DNA of 64,000 nt from Formosa algae (GTDB lineage Bacteria > Bacteroidota > Bacteroidia > Flavobacteriales > Flavobacteriaceae), in the NCBI RefSeq assembly GCF_001439665.1, contig NZ_LMAK01000062.1, forward strand, positions 1 through 64,000, read 5' to 3'. This document shows positions 1-8,637 of the stretch, piece after piece. How positions within the stretch are numbered: position 1 is the first letter of the stretch; the number at the start of each line of letters is the position of its first letter. The translations under genes and the position numbers were made by a program. A model generated the notes under the pieces. That model was not told the DNA's origin, searched no databases, and saw only the letters and a list, made by a program, of their open reading frames with translations.

Positions 1-710
1 CCCGGTGTTATAATATTTGCATTCAATTTAAACGGATACGAATTTAATACCGCCACAATATCATCGCTCATGGCTTGCGAACCGGAATCATCTTGCTTTA
101 TATCTATATCAAAACTTTCATCGTCGTCTCCATCGTAACCTATCATATCTATATTATAAACTCCTAGAATAGCATCTCCATTTGTTTCTGCTAGTTCAGC
201 ATAATATTTAGACCCAATTAATCCTATTTCCTCTTCATCCCACAACGCATAAATAATAGTATTCTCTGTACATTGTTCAGATAATAATCTTGCTATTTCT
301 AAAATTGTGGCTACACCACTAGCATTATCATCTGCACAATAGTCGGCTACAGCATCATAATGTGCACAAATCATATAAATCTGTTCTGGGTTGGTTGTTC
401 CTAATTGTGTTGCTATAACGTTTCGCCTCCCCTCATTATCATTCATAAGTTGATAGGTCACAGTCGTGTTTTCTAAAGCTTCAAATCGCTCATAAATATA
501 TTCTGCTGCCAAATTGTTATTGTCTTGCTTTCGGTTTAAAAGCGTTACTGTATTACCTCCAACCACTGTAGAAACTTCTCCCGAAAACTCTCTAACCGTA
601 AGTGAGAGCGAATCTAAATTTACCGCATTAATAATATCGGTAACCGATTGGCCATAAGACCATGCCATGCTAAACATAGCAAAAAGTAGACTTAAATGTA
701 ATTTTTTCAT
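1..710 (-). CDS. Secreted M28-family metallopeptidase, N-terminal part (gene runs off the left edge)
   Basis: Reading leftwards from an ATG at 710 gives an open frame of 236 codons to the window edge. It starts with a hydrophobic signal peptide (MKKLHLSLLFAMFSMAWSYG). The body has the peptidase M28 zinc-site pattern in order: CAHYDA (His ligand), DDNASG (bridging Asp), WDEEEIG (catalytic and metal Glu) and NIDMIGYDG (Asp ligand). Such enzymes are exported di-zinc aminopeptidases that trim peptides; the exact substrate cannot be told. The C-terminus, which in this phylum often carries a type IX secretion sorting domain, lies outside the window. The family call is firm; the substrate is open. 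Confidence 0.85.
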   Translation of the reverse strand, partial: MKKLHLSLLFAMFSMAWSYGQSVTDIINAVNLDSLSLTVREFSGEVSTVVGGNTVTLLNRKQDNNNLAAEYIYERFEALENTTVTYQLMNDNEGRRNVIATQLGTTNPEQIYMICAHYDAVADYCADDNASGVATILEIARLLSEQCTENTIIYALWDEEEIGLIGSKYYAELAETNGDAILGVYNIDMIGYDGDDDESFDIDIKQDDSGSQAMSDDIVAVLNSYPFKLNANIITP

Positions 711-908
711 AAGAGACACAAAAGATGAATAAAGTTTTAAAGATAGAATAATAAAACTTTTCAAAAGTCTATTCAAGATTTGGAAGTTCTGAAAAACACG
801 ACATTAAAAATGTGATTTTCACAACAAATTTTAAACTTTCAGACTTTAGAGTGTAACAATTAACATAAAACGACGTTCTAATAGCATTCATCAATCAAAT
901 CAATCATC

Positions 909-2009
909 ATGTTAAAACAATTCTTCATACTTTGCTCTGGAGCAGATCAAAGTATTTTAAAATCTTGCTCCAACGGCGAACAAAACAAATATGCTGGTAT
1001 TGGTGCTACTGTATTTTTTACGGCACTAATGGCAAGCATCGCAGCAGGTTTCGCTTTACAAATGGTATTTAATAATCTTGTTTCTGCTATATTTTTCGGT
1101 ATTATTTGGGGGCTACTTATTTTTAATCTAGATCGTTTTATAGTGTCTACATTAAAAAAAAGACAGTCCTTTTTAAATGAATTCTTACAGGTTATTCCTA
1201 GGCTACTTCTCGCTTTAATTATAGCGATTGTTATTTCAAAACCTTTAGAATTAAAGATCTTTGAAAAAGAAATTAATCAAGTCTTACTAACGCAAAAAAA
1301 CGCATTAACTCTAGCGAATCAAGATCAGATTGCAAATCAATTCAATCCAGAAATTGAAGCGTTAAATTCTGAAATTGGTATACTAAAGTCTGAAGTAGAC
1401 ACAAAATCGGCAGAAGTAAACACTTTGTATAACACCTATATCACAGAAGCAGAAGGCACCAGCGGAACCAATAAGTTAGGCAAAGGCCCTGTTTACAAAG
1501 AAAAACGAGACAAACATGATGCGGCATTAGCGGCATTACAAGATTTAAAAATAAAGAATTCAGATAAAATAACGACTCTTGAAACTAAAATTGAAACACT
1601 TAAAAGCACTTATAATACTCAGGTTGCCAAAACACAGCCTATAATTGATAATTTTGACGGAATTATGGCTCGAATTACAGCATTAGGCACATTACCGTGG
1701 TTGCCTTCCTTTTTTATATTTCTATTGTTTTTAGCTATAGAAACAGCTCCAATATTTTCTAAATTATTATCTCCAAAAGGAGCATACGATTATAAGTTGG
1801 AAAATGAAGAATCTGCTATAAAGAGTTGGGTCGATCAGCAAATTTACGAGCGTGAGCGTATAGTAAGTACAAATGCTACAGTAAACGATAAAGTGTATAC
1901 TGATATGGCTAATGAAGATGAATTTTATAAATTTAAAAAGCAAAAAACTAGAGAACTTATGCAGTTTCAAGCTGATGCATTTTACAAGAAACAGAAAACA
2001 TTTTTATAA
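909..2009 (+). CDS. DUF4407 domain-containing membrane protein
   Basis: A 366-residue protein with three membrane segments near the N-terminus (about residues 28-50, 55-75 and 92-112), a long charged, probably coiled-coil region (about 115-245), and a fourth hydrophobic segment (about 258-282) before a charged C-terminal tail. The N-terminal pattern FILCSGAD...KYAGIGATVFFTALMA and the LIFNLDRFIV motif are those of DUF4407, a family with no established biochemical role. The predicted fold places the coiled-coil loop on one side of the membrane between segments 3 and 4. It is a single-gene unit ending at a strong hairpin. Family assignment is confident; no function is proposed. Confidence 0.85.
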   Translation: MLKQFFILCSGADQSILKSCSNGEQNKYAGIGATVFFTALMASIAAGFALQMVFNNLVSAIFFGIIWGLLIFNLDRFIVSTLKKRQSFLNEFLQVIPRLLLALIIAIVISKPLELKIFEKEINQVLLTQKNALTLANQDQIANQFNPEIEALNSEIGILKSEVDTKSAEVNTLYNTYITEAEGTSGTNKLGKGPVYKEKRDKHDAALAALQDLKIKNSDKITTLETKIETLKSTYNTQVAKTQPIIDNFDGIMARITALGTLPWLPSFFIFLLFLAIETAPIFSKLLSPKGAYDYKLENEESAIKSWVDQQIYERERIVSTNATVNDKVYTDMANEDEFYKFKKQKTRELMQFQADAFYKKQKTFL

Positions 2010-2016
2010 TAAACAA

Positions 2017-2049
2017 ACGGGCTGTAACATCATATTACAGCCCGTTTTA
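2017..2049. terminator. Bidirectional intrinsic terminator
   Basis: Perfect 11-bp stem ACGGGCTGTAA / TTACAGCCCGT (2017-2027 and 2035-2045) with a 7-base loop, followed by a short T-run. It lies between the DUF4407 gene on the plus strand and the PhnA-domain gene on the minus strand and can serve both. Confidence 0.85.
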
Positions 2050-2072
2050 TATATACTATTAAAACGCTTTAA

Positions 2073-2651
2073 TTACAGCTTCTTCACATATTTAGTGATA
2101 ATCACAATTTGCTGACTTCCAACTTTACCTTCAATGTATTCAGCATTCTCATGATCTAAACGAATGTTTCTAACCGCAGTTCCTTGTTTAGCAACCATAC
2201 TAGATCCTTTTACTTTTAAATCTTTAACTAAAACTACAGAATCTCCTACTTCTAAAACCACACCATTAACATCGCGATGAATAATTTTAGCACTTTCATC
2301 TTCATGTTCTCCAGTTGCACGAGCCAAAGCCATAGCCTCATCATCTAAATACATCATATCTATTAAATCTTTTGGCCAACCCTCTCCACGCAGACGTTGT
2401 AACATTCTCCAAGACATAATTTGTACAGCAACATGCTCGTTCCACATACTATCGTTTAAACAACGCCAGTGGTTCACGTCCATATCTTCATTTCCTTCTA
2501 TTTGTTGCAAACAGGTGTTACACACCAAAACACTATTATCTACATTTTCGTTTAATGAAGGCGGTATTACATATTGTTTTAATTGATCTTTTGATCCACA
2601 TAATTCGCAACTAGTATTACTGCGTTCTTCTAACGTTTGGAGTACACTCAT
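2073..2651 (-). CDS. PhnA domain-containing zinc-ribbon protein
   Basis: A 192-residue cytoplasmic protein. The N-terminus has two CxxC pairs (C15/C18 and C44/C47) forming a zinc ribbon, as in PhnA/YjdM. The C-terminal third (about 122-190) has the PhnA core: RDVNGVVLEVGDSVVLVKDLKVKG and VGSQQIVIITKYVKK. The middle part is an extension usual in the longer Bacteroidota form. Despite the name, the family is not needed for phosphonate use, and its role is unknown. The gene stands alone between two terminators. Confidence 0.85.
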   Translation of the reverse strand: MSVLQTLEERSNTSCELCGSKDQLKQYVIPPSLNENVDNSVLVCNTCLQQIEGNEDMDVNHWRCLNDSMWNEHVAVQIMSWRMLQRLRGEGWPKDLIDMMYLDDEAMALARATGEHEDESAKIIHRDVNGVVLEVGDSVVLVKDLKVKGSSMVAKQGTAVRNIRLDHENAEYIEGKVGSQQIVIITKYVKKL

Positions 2652-2742
2652 GATTTTAATTTTTAGCTTCGCAAAAATACGGTTAAAAACGAATTACAAC
2701 AAGTGAATTTAAACTGTTTTACAGACTAGAAGTACTTTAAAC

Positions 2743-2779
2743 AAAAAAGCGGTATTTAGATCTCTCTAAATACCGCTTT
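2743..2779 (-). terminator. Intrinsic terminator of the peptidase/dehydrogenase gene run
   Basis: Perfect 15-bp stem AAAGCGGTATTTAGA / TCTAAATACCGCTTT (2746-2760 and 2765-2779) with a 4-base loop. On the minus strand it is followed by a T-run, just downstream of the M24 peptidase stop codon at 2801. Confidence 0.9.
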
Positions 2780-2800
2780 AATTATAGTCTACACAACTGT

Positions 2801-4021
2801 TTATTTTGAAAGTCCAAAAGGATCTTCTATTTTATATGCAGGTTCTGTAAACCATTTTGGTCCAGATTCGGTCATATAAATATGATCTTCTAAACGAATA
2901 CCAAATTTTTCTGGAACCACAAGCATGGGCTCGTTACTCACACAAATACCTGGTTCTAAAATAGTCTGATCTGTTTTTACTAAAAATGGCCATTCATGAA
3001 TATCTAAACCAATACCATGCCCTGTTCTATGTGGTAATCCTGGTAATTTATAATCTGGCCCTAATCCGTTTGCTTCTAATGTTTCTCTTACAGCTACATC
3101 TATAGAACCACAGGTTTGTCCTAATTGTGCTGCATTAAAGGCAGAAAACTGAGCTTCACGTTCTAAATTCCAGATACGACGTTGCTCATCTGTAATATCT
3201 CCATACACATAAGTTCTTGTTATGTCTGAGATATAATCATGAAGCATACAGCCTGTATCTATTAAAACCACATCGTTTTCTTCTAAATCTTTTGGTGTTT
3301 TTACACCATGAGGAAACGAAGTATCTACACCAAACAAAACAATACAAAAATACGAACCGTTAGGAGCACCGTAACGTTTATGTGCTTCATGAATAAAATC
3401 GACTACCGTTTGAGCTGCTATTCCTGGTTTTAAAATTCGTGCTACAGCCTTATGTATTTCCATGGTAATATCCATAGCGGTTTGCATGATGGCTATTTCT
3501 TCATCAGATTTAATCATGCGGCATCCTGCAGTAATAGCTTTTGCATTGACTAATTTAAATTCTGACTGACAATTTAAAACACCATCAATAATAAAAAACG
3601 GCGTCACTTCATCCATGGCAATATTACCTTCTGTAATGCCATTCTCTTTTAAAACCGTTACGAGTAATTCAAACGGACTTTCATGCTCTTCCCAACCATG
3701 AACAGGTCCTTCAAACTCCATAAAGTCTAAAATTGTACCTTCTTCAAAATATGGTGCGATATAATGAATTGTACCATCTGCTAATAATAACGCTCCAACC
3801 ATACGTTCGCTAGCACTCCATTTTGTGCCTGTAAAATAGTATAAATTAGTACCTGCATGTAAATATACTGCCGACACATTTTCTGTAGCCATGATTTCTA
3901 AAGCGCGTTTAATACGTTTTGGATAAGCTTCTTTTCCAATAGGCTTAGCCAAATGTGCTTTAGATTCTATGGCAGCTAATTCTGCTTCAATGGTCGAACC
4001 CCCAACTCCTAATGTCATCAT
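2801..4021 (-). CDS. M24-family metallopeptidase (Xaa-Pro peptidase family)
   Basis: A 406-residue protein with an N-terminal creatinase-like domain (about 35-165) and a C-terminal pita-bread catalytic domain. The five metal ligands are all visible: Asp in VVLIDTGCMLHDY, Asp in SDITRTY, His in HRTGHGIGLDIHEWPF, Glu in VSNEPML and Glu in IRLEDHIYMTE. Xaa-Pro peptidases of this kind remove residues next to proline. There is no signal peptide, so it acts in the cytoplasm. It lies only 3 bases after a second M24 gene, so the two are surely co-transcribed. It could be a prolidase-type dipeptidase rather than an aminopeptidase; the sequence alone does not decide. Confidence 0.88.
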   Translation of the reverse strand: MMTLGVGGSTIEAELAAIESKAHLAKPIGKEAYPKRIKRALEIMATENVSAVYLHAGTNLYYFTGTKWSASERMVGALLLADGTIHYIAPYFEEGTILDFMEFEGPVHGWEEHESPFELLVTVLKENGITEGNIAMDEVTPFFIIDGVLNCQSEFKLVNAKAITAGCRMIKSDEEIAIMQTAMDITMEIHKAVARILKPGIAAQTVVDFIHEAHKRYGAPNGSYFCIVLFGVDTSFPHGVKTPKDLEENDVVLIDTGCMLHDYISDITRTYVYGDITDEQRRIWNLEREAQFSAFNAAQLGQTCGSIDVAVRETLEANGLGPDYKLPGLPHRTGHGIGLDIHEWPFLVKTDQTILEPGICVSNEPMLVVPEKFGIRLEDHIYMTESGPKWFTEPAYKIEDPFGLSK

Positions 4022-4024
4022 CCT

Positions 4025-5323
4025 TTATTTGTTATTTTTCATTATTAATTCAATGTCTTCTATTTCTATAGGCATTGCTTCTGTTAAATTGCGATTACCC
4101 TCTTCGGTAATTAGATAATCATTTTCTAAACGACATCCAATACCCTCTTCTGGAATATAAATTCCAGGCTCGCAAGTAAGTACCATTCCTACTTCAAACG
4201 GTCGTGAATACAAACCTACATCATGCACATCTAAACCTATGTGATGTGCAGAATTATGCATATAATACTTTTTATATAATGGCTGTTCTGGGTCTTGATT
4301 TGCAACTTCATCAGCATTTAACAATCCTATTTTAATTAATTGTCCTTCGACCAATTTCCCCATTTGCTTTTCGTAATCGGCAGAAATTGTACCTGGTTTT
4401 AATAATTTAGCACCTTCTTTTAAACAATGTAAAACAGCAGAATACACGTCCTTCTGACGTGCTGAAAAGACGCCATTTACAGGAAAACATCTTGTTGTAT
4501 CACTATTGTAATTGGCATAACATACTCCAAAATCCATAAGGATCAGGTCTCCATCTTTACAAACATCATCATTAGTATTATAATGTAAGGCACAGGCATT
4601 TTTACCTGATGCAATAATGGGCTTAAAGGCATGACGCAACCCTCCAGATTTTGTTAAATGATAAATATGTTCTGCTTCAATTTCATATTCCATTATCCCT
4701 GGCTTAGTTACTTTTAGTGCACGTTTAAAACTTTCTACACTAATATCTGCAGCGTGTTGCATTAAAGCAATTTCTGCTTCAGATTTTATTGGTCGTAAAT
4801 CACGAGTTAATTGTGCTACACGGTGTAAGGTATGTAATGGATATTTTTCTTTAATCCATAAAATCATACGGTCTTGTTGCGTTTGTTGATTAAGTGTTAC
4901 ACGTTTAACATGTTCATTATGTCCTAAGTAAATACCATCAGCCTCGAATGCCATAAGCTGAAGTAATTTCTCGAAATCCTGATTCCACTCTACACGATCT
5001 ATTCCTGAAATTTCAGTAGCCTGTGCTTTGGTTAACTTTTCTCCATCCCAAATTTTAATTTGTTCAGATGTTTCTGTCACAAAAAGAATTGCTCTATTTT
5101 CGGACTTTACCGCATCTGGATATAGGACTAATACAGTCTCGGCCTGATCTATTCCTGAAAGATAAAACAGATCGTTATTTTGGGTAAACCCCATCATATC
5201 GTCTGCATTATTATGTTTTATATCGTTAGACGTTAAAATGGCAATAGTATTGGGTTCCATTTTAGCAGTAAAACGTATTCTGTTATTTATAAAAAGGGAA
5301 TTTGAAATTTGTTTATATCTCAT
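4025..5323 (-). CDS. pepP: Xaa-Pro aminopeptidase (aminopeptidase P, M24B)
   Basis: 432 residues from the ATG at 5323. A longer frame reaches 5353, but the start at 5323 (MRYKQISNSLFINNR) matches the usual N-terminus of bacteroidotal aminopeptidase P. It has an AMP_N-type N-terminal domain (about 1-130) and an M24 catalytic domain with complete metal ligands: Asp in LILMDFGV, Asp in NSDTTRCF, His in SAHHIGLDVHD, Glu in TCEPGIYI and Glu in CRLENDYLI. It releases the N-terminal residue from peptides whose second residue is proline. It is cytoplasmic and sits 3 bases upstream of the other M24 gene. Confidence 0.9.
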   Translation of the reverse strand: MRYKQISNSLFINNRIRFTAKMEPNTIAILTSNDIKHNNADDMMGFTQNNDLFYLSGIDQAETVLVLYPDAVKSENRAILFVTETSEQIKIWDGEKLTKAQATEISGIDRVEWNQDFEKLLQLMAFEADGIYLGHNEHVKRVTLNQQTQQDRMILWIKEKYPLHTLHRVAQLTRDLRPIKSEAEIALMQHAADISVESFKRALKVTKPGIMEYEIEAEHIYHLTKSGGLRHAFKPIIASGKNACALHYNTNDDVCKDGDLILMDFGVCYANYNSDTTRCFPVNGVFSARQKDVYSAVLHCLKEGAKLLKPGTISADYEKQMGKLVEGQLIKIGLLNADEVANQDPEQPLYKKYYMHNSAHHIGLDVHDVGLYSRPFEVGMVLTCEPGIYIPEEGIGCRLENDYLITEEGNRNLTEAMPIEIEDIELIMKNNK

Positions 5324-5451
5324 ATTTAAGTGTTCTATCCGGATAAAAATCATCCAAATTTAATGTTATTTTAATAGCTAAAGTGTATTTTAATATAGTT
5401 TACAGTATTCACTTTTAGATTGTGCAGCACTAATTATATAGGCCTAAAATA

Positions 5452-7032
5452 CTAAAGAGCATCTGTAGTTTGTGTGTTATTTACTAATCTTAAAATCCCA
5501 AGTGGATTAGCATTTTGCAATTCTAAAGGCAATAAATGATCTGGCCAATCTTGAAAACTAAAAGGTCTAACCCATCGTTTTATAGATTGTGTACCAACGG
5601 CTGTAAAACGACTATCTGTAGAGGATGGATATGGCCCACCATGAACCATAGACGGACAAACTTCGACTCCTGTAGGTACACCATTAAAAATAATGCGTCC
5701 AACACGATTTTGTAATGCACTTATAATACCTGGATGCGCATCTGCTTCTTGGTCTGCTGCAATTAATGTTCCTGTTAACTGCCCTTCTAATTTAGATATC
5801 ACAAGCTCTAATTCCTCCAAACTACTACAAGCAACTACCATAGAAAATGGACCGAACACCTCTTGGTGTAAGTTTATATTTTCTAAAAATGTAGAACCAG
5901 CTACACTTACAACTGTTTGTTGCGCATAATTAGGTTGTACTTCAGATTTATATACTGCCGCAACAGTAATACCATCTTGCTCTAAAGCTTTTTCTTTATT
6001 CTTTAAATAAGCTCCTTTTATGTTAGGATGTAACATACAAGTTGGTTCAACTTTTACAATTTCTTGAGAGAGTACATCAATAAATGTATCTAAATCTTCA
6101 CCTGCTATCCCTAAGATTAATCCTGGGTTTGTACAAAACTGTCCCGTACCTAGTGTTATTGATCCGGCATATGTTTTCGCCCATTCTGTTCCTTGCTCAG
6201 ACAACGCTTTTGGTAATAAAACCACTGGGTTGATACTGCCCATTTCTGCAAACACAGGAATAGGTTCTTCACGTTCTGCAGCCAAATCGTATAACGCACG
6301 ACCACCTTTAATACTTCCTGTAAACCCAACAGCTTTAACTCCTGCATGTTTTACCAATTGCTGCCCCACTTCTATACCACTACTATTAATATTAGAAAAC
6401 ACACCATCTGGCATATTGGTTTTCTTAGCCGCTTTAATGATTGCTGAAGCCACAAGCTCTCCTGTTCCGGCATGCATAGGGTGAGATTTAACGATTACTG
6501 GGCAACCTGCTGCAAGAGCTGCTGCTGTATCTCCGCCAGCTGTAGAGTATGCTAAAGGAAAGTTACTCGCACCAAATACCACAACAGGACCTAATCCCCT
6601 ATACATTTTACGTAAATCGGGTTTTGGCATTGGTGAACGTTCGGGCTGTGCGGTATCTATTGCGGCTTCTACCCAAGCGCCTTCTTCTACTAAATTTGCA
6701 AAAGCTCGTAATTGTCCAATAGTTCTTGAACGCTCTCCCATGGCACGACCTTCTGGCAAACCGGACTCTTTACAATAGGTTTCTATTAGAGTGTCTAAAG
6801 CTAAAATTTCATCTGCAATAGTATTTAGAAATTCTGCTTTTGCTTTTCCTGATATTTTAGAAAAATGCTTAAAAGCCTCTGTCGCTAAAGCTACTGCTTG
6901 GTTTATTTCTTCTGAAGTTGCCTCTGTAAAAACGGCATCGTTATCTGTATTGGTTTGCGGATTAAAGGTTTTGTATGTTTTTGTTCCTATTGCAGATGCT
7001 GTAAAACCAATATAATTTTTTCCTGTAATCAT
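5452..7032 (-). CDS. Aldehyde dehydrogenase, 2,5-dioxovalerate (alpha-ketoglutaric semialdehyde) type
   Basis: 526 residues from the ATG at 7032 (MITGKNYIG); the frame is open to 7059, but the first nine residues are atypical. This is an NAD(P)-dependent aldehyde dehydrogenase with catalytic Cys in GTGQFCTNPG (about residue 300), general-base Glu in FAEMGSINP (about 263) and the SNFP active-site Asn (about 157). The EMGSINP and GQFCTNPG signatures are typical of the dioxovalerate subgroup, which makes 2-oxoglutarate at the end of hydroxyproline, glucarate or pentose degradation. The divergent AraC gene is a plausible regulator. The other genes of those pathways are not in the window, so the pathway is not fixed. 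Confidence 0.85.
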   Translation of the reverse strand: MITGKNYIGFTASAIGTKTYKTFNPQTNTDNDAVFTEATSEEINQAVALATEAFKHFSKISGKAKAEFLNTIADEILALDTLIETYCKESGLPEGRAMGERSRTIGQLRAFANLVEEGAWVEAAIDTAQPERSPMPKPDLRKMYRGLGPVVVFGASNFPLAYSTAGGDTAAALAAGCPVIVKSHPMHAGTGELVASAIIKAAKKTNMPDGVFSNINSSGIEVGQQLVKHAGVKAVGFTGSIKGGRALYDLAAEREEPIPVFAEMGSINPVVLLPKALSEQGTEWAKTYAGSITLGTGQFCTNPGLILGIAGEDLDTFIDVLSQEIVKVEPTCMLHPNIKGAYLKNKEKALEQDGITVAAVYKSEVQPNYAQQTVVSVAGSTFLENINLHQEVFGPFSMVVACSSLEELELVISKLEGQLTGTLIAADQEADAHPGIISALQNRVGRIIFNGVPTGVEVCPSMVHGGPYPSSTDSRFTAVGTQSIKRWVRPFSFQDWPDHLLPLELQNANPLGILRLVNNTQTTDAL

Positions 7033-7167
7033 TATTTTTATTTTTTGAATTATAAACACACATTTAGCAACGCCTTACCTTTTATTTAAGTAATACTAAG
7101 TTTAAACACCTGATTATAGAGTAATAAGGAAAATTGTTGTGTTTTATAATTCGGTTTTATATGTGTT

Positions 7168-7266
7168 AAGGATTGAGGCTTTGTTTGAGCTCTTTTTTAA
7201 GGCATTAAAACCTTAAAAAAAGCGAGTGCCGAAAGCCTGACCCGCTAGGGTAACACCCAAATCCTT
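7168..7266 (-). ncRNA. Candidate structured RNA or folded repeat element
   Basis: About 99 bp, clearly richer in G and C than its surroundings, with nested complementary arms. The closing stem is AAGGATT / AATCCTT (7168-7174 with 7260-7266). A second stem is AGGCTTT / AAAGCCT (7176-7182 with 7232-7238). Inside it is a hairpin CTTTTTTAAGG / CCTTAAAAAAAG (7192-7202 with 7211-7222). Between second and closing stems is a small hairpin GGGT / ACCC (7248-7251 with 7255-7258), which competes with CCC / GGG (7241-7243 with 7248-7250). Minus orientation is a guess, because it would then lie in the leader of the aldehyde dehydrogenase gene. It may be a dispersed flavobacterial repeat or a known motif such as Flavo-1; the identity is not established. 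Confidence 0.45.
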
Positions 7267-7353
7267 GTTTAATAAACAAAGCTACTTAGGAAATTAGATT
7301 TTATGGTAATTTTTATTATCCACAGTTAATATAAAAGTATCCATTTATTGAGT

Positions 7354-7373
7354 TTTTAGAATATTTTAGAATA
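7354..7373. repeat. Tandem 10-bp direct repeat upstream of the AraC gene
   Basis: TTTTAGAATA occurs twice head to tail (7354-7363 and 7364-7373), about 40 bp before the AraC-family start codon. AraC proteins usually bind direct repeats, so it may be an autoregulatory site. In such AT-rich DNA, chance is possible. Confidence 0.35.
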
Positions 7374-7412
7374 TTATTTGCGTAATTTTAAACGCGAAAA
7401 AGAAAGTTAAAC

Positions 7413-8252
7413 ATGAAAGTTTTACCGTTTAAAATCCCTAAACCACAACAAAACGCACTTGTTTTTCAGGACGATTTGGATGTTATATTTTATGATAAAC
7501 TACACCAACATGAAGAAATACAGCTTAGTTTGATTGTTTCGGGAGAAGGTTCTTTAATTGTTGGCGACACAATAAACCATTACGAAACTGGCGATATTTT
7601 AATTATTGGAAGCAATTTACCACATGTATTTATAAGTGATGAACACACTACGAAACCGTCGCATATGATGACATTGTTTTTTACAAAACATGCATTTGGT
7701 CCACATTTCTTTGATTTGGTTGAACTTGAAGCTTTAGAACCTTTTTTTAAACGTGCCGAACAAGGATTTAAAGTAACCTCTAAAAAAAAACAGGTTACAG
7801 ATTTATTTTATGCGCTTAAAACAAGTTCTAAATTAGAGTGTTTTATTATTCTAATTCGGCTTTTACAAACCACGGCTACAACGGCATTTGAAAGTTTATC
7901 GTCTTACAGTTACGATAAACGGTATACGGATAATGAGGGAAAACGCATGCGAGATGTGTTTGAATATACCATGACACATTTTAATCAGGATATTACTTTA
8001 GAAACGATTTCTGAAGTGGCTGTAATGACTAAAAATGCATTTTGTAAATATTTTAAAAAACGAACCAATAAAACGTATTTTCAGTTTTTAAATGAATTAC
8101 GGATTGAACATGCATGTAAATTGATTGTAAAAGACAACGATTTGTCTATTTCTGAAATTGCATATCGTTCTGGATTTAAAAATATTTCTAATTTTAATAG
8201 ACAATTTAAAAGCGTAAAAGGCGGTATACCTTCTGCTTATAAGCGCCGATAA
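7413..8252 (+). CDS. AraC-family transcriptional regulator
   Basis: 279 residues. The N-terminal part (about 15-130) is a cupin-like ligand-binding domain (HQHEEIQLSLIVSGEGSLIVG, then GDILIIGSNLPHVF). The C-terminal 100 residues form a double helix-turn-helix of the AraC/XylS type; its second HTH contains ISEIAYRSGFKNISNFNRQF, a near-consensus signature. Such regulators sense a small molecule and activate neighbouring genes. The divergent aldehyde dehydrogenase gene, 380 bp away, is the likely target, by position only. Confidence 0.92.
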   Translation: MKVLPFKIPKPQQNALVFQDDLDVIFYDKLHQHEEIQLSLIVSGEGSLIVGDTINHYETGDILIIGSNLPHVFISDEHTTKPSHMMTLFFTKHAFGPHFFDLVELEALEPFFKRAEQGFKVTSKKKQVTDLFYALKTSSKLECFIILIRLLQTTATTAFESLSSYSYDKRYTDNEGKRMRDVFEYTMTHFNQDITLETISEVAVMTKNAFCKYFKKRTNKTYFQFLNELRIEHACKLIVKDNDLSISEIAYRSGFKNISNFNRQFKSVKGGIPSAYKRR

Positions 8253-8274
8253 TGCATCTATGAAATTGAATACA

Positions 8275-8637
8275 TTACAACGTTTCTCTTAGCTTTTTAG
8301 GTAATCCTTTAACGACTAAATCGTAAGAATGATCAATCAATTTTAATACTAAAGGTGTATCTAAATCGCCTTTATTTAATTGTAATGTATTCCAATGTTT
8401 TTTATTCATGTGATACCCCGGAAGTATATTTTCGTAATGGGCTCTTAAATATTCTGCTTCTGTAGGATCGCATTTTAAATTCATGGTGGGCTGTCCCTCT
8501 TCCCAACTTTTTAATGAGGTTAACAAAAACATCTTCCCTTGCACTTTTAAAACTAAGGCATTATCATCAAACGGAAACGTTTCGGTAACGCCTTTCTTTT
8601 TCAAGCAATACGCATAAAGCTGTTCTATATTCATCAT
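8275..8637 (-). CDS. MmcQ/YjbR family protein
   Basis: 120 residues matching the MmcQ/YjbR fold: an N-terminal helix with KKGVTETFPFDDNALVLKV, then GKMFLLTSL and the late motif MNKKHWNTLQL. The family has a double-wing (CyaY-like) fold and is often labelled DNA-binding, but its cellular role is unknown. Its start overlaps the stop of the DUF4260 gene by ATGA, so the two are translationally coupled. A second ATG immediately follows the first and is an equally possible start. Confidence 0.87.
   Translation of the reverse strand: MMNIEQLYAYCLKKKGVTETFPFDDNALVLKVQGKMFLLTSLKSWEEGQPTMNLKCDPTEAEYLRAHYENILPGYHMNKKHWNTLQLNKGDLDTPLVLKLIDHSYDLVVKGLPKKLRETL

Larger units (their letters stand above)
7033..7412. 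other. 380-bp divergent regulatory region
   Basis: Gap between the divergent aldehyde dehydrogenase and AraC genes. It holds the multi-stem element at 7168-7266, a small palindrome at 7266-7279 (TTGTTT / AAACAA) and a tandem 10-bp repeat at 7354-7373. No open frame of note was seen. No perfect TAnnTTTG promoter was recognised for either gene. Confidence 0.6.

Noticed and set aside
1912-2115. 67-codon plus-strand frame over the end of the DUF4407 gene
   Set aside because: It runs through the strong terminator hairpin at 2017-2049 and overlaps the DUF4407 gene out of frame.
2073-2651. Phosphonoacetate hydrolase (old meaning of PhnA)
   Set aside because: The zinc-ribbon PhnA/YjdM family shares only the name; no phosphatase-superfamily motif is present.
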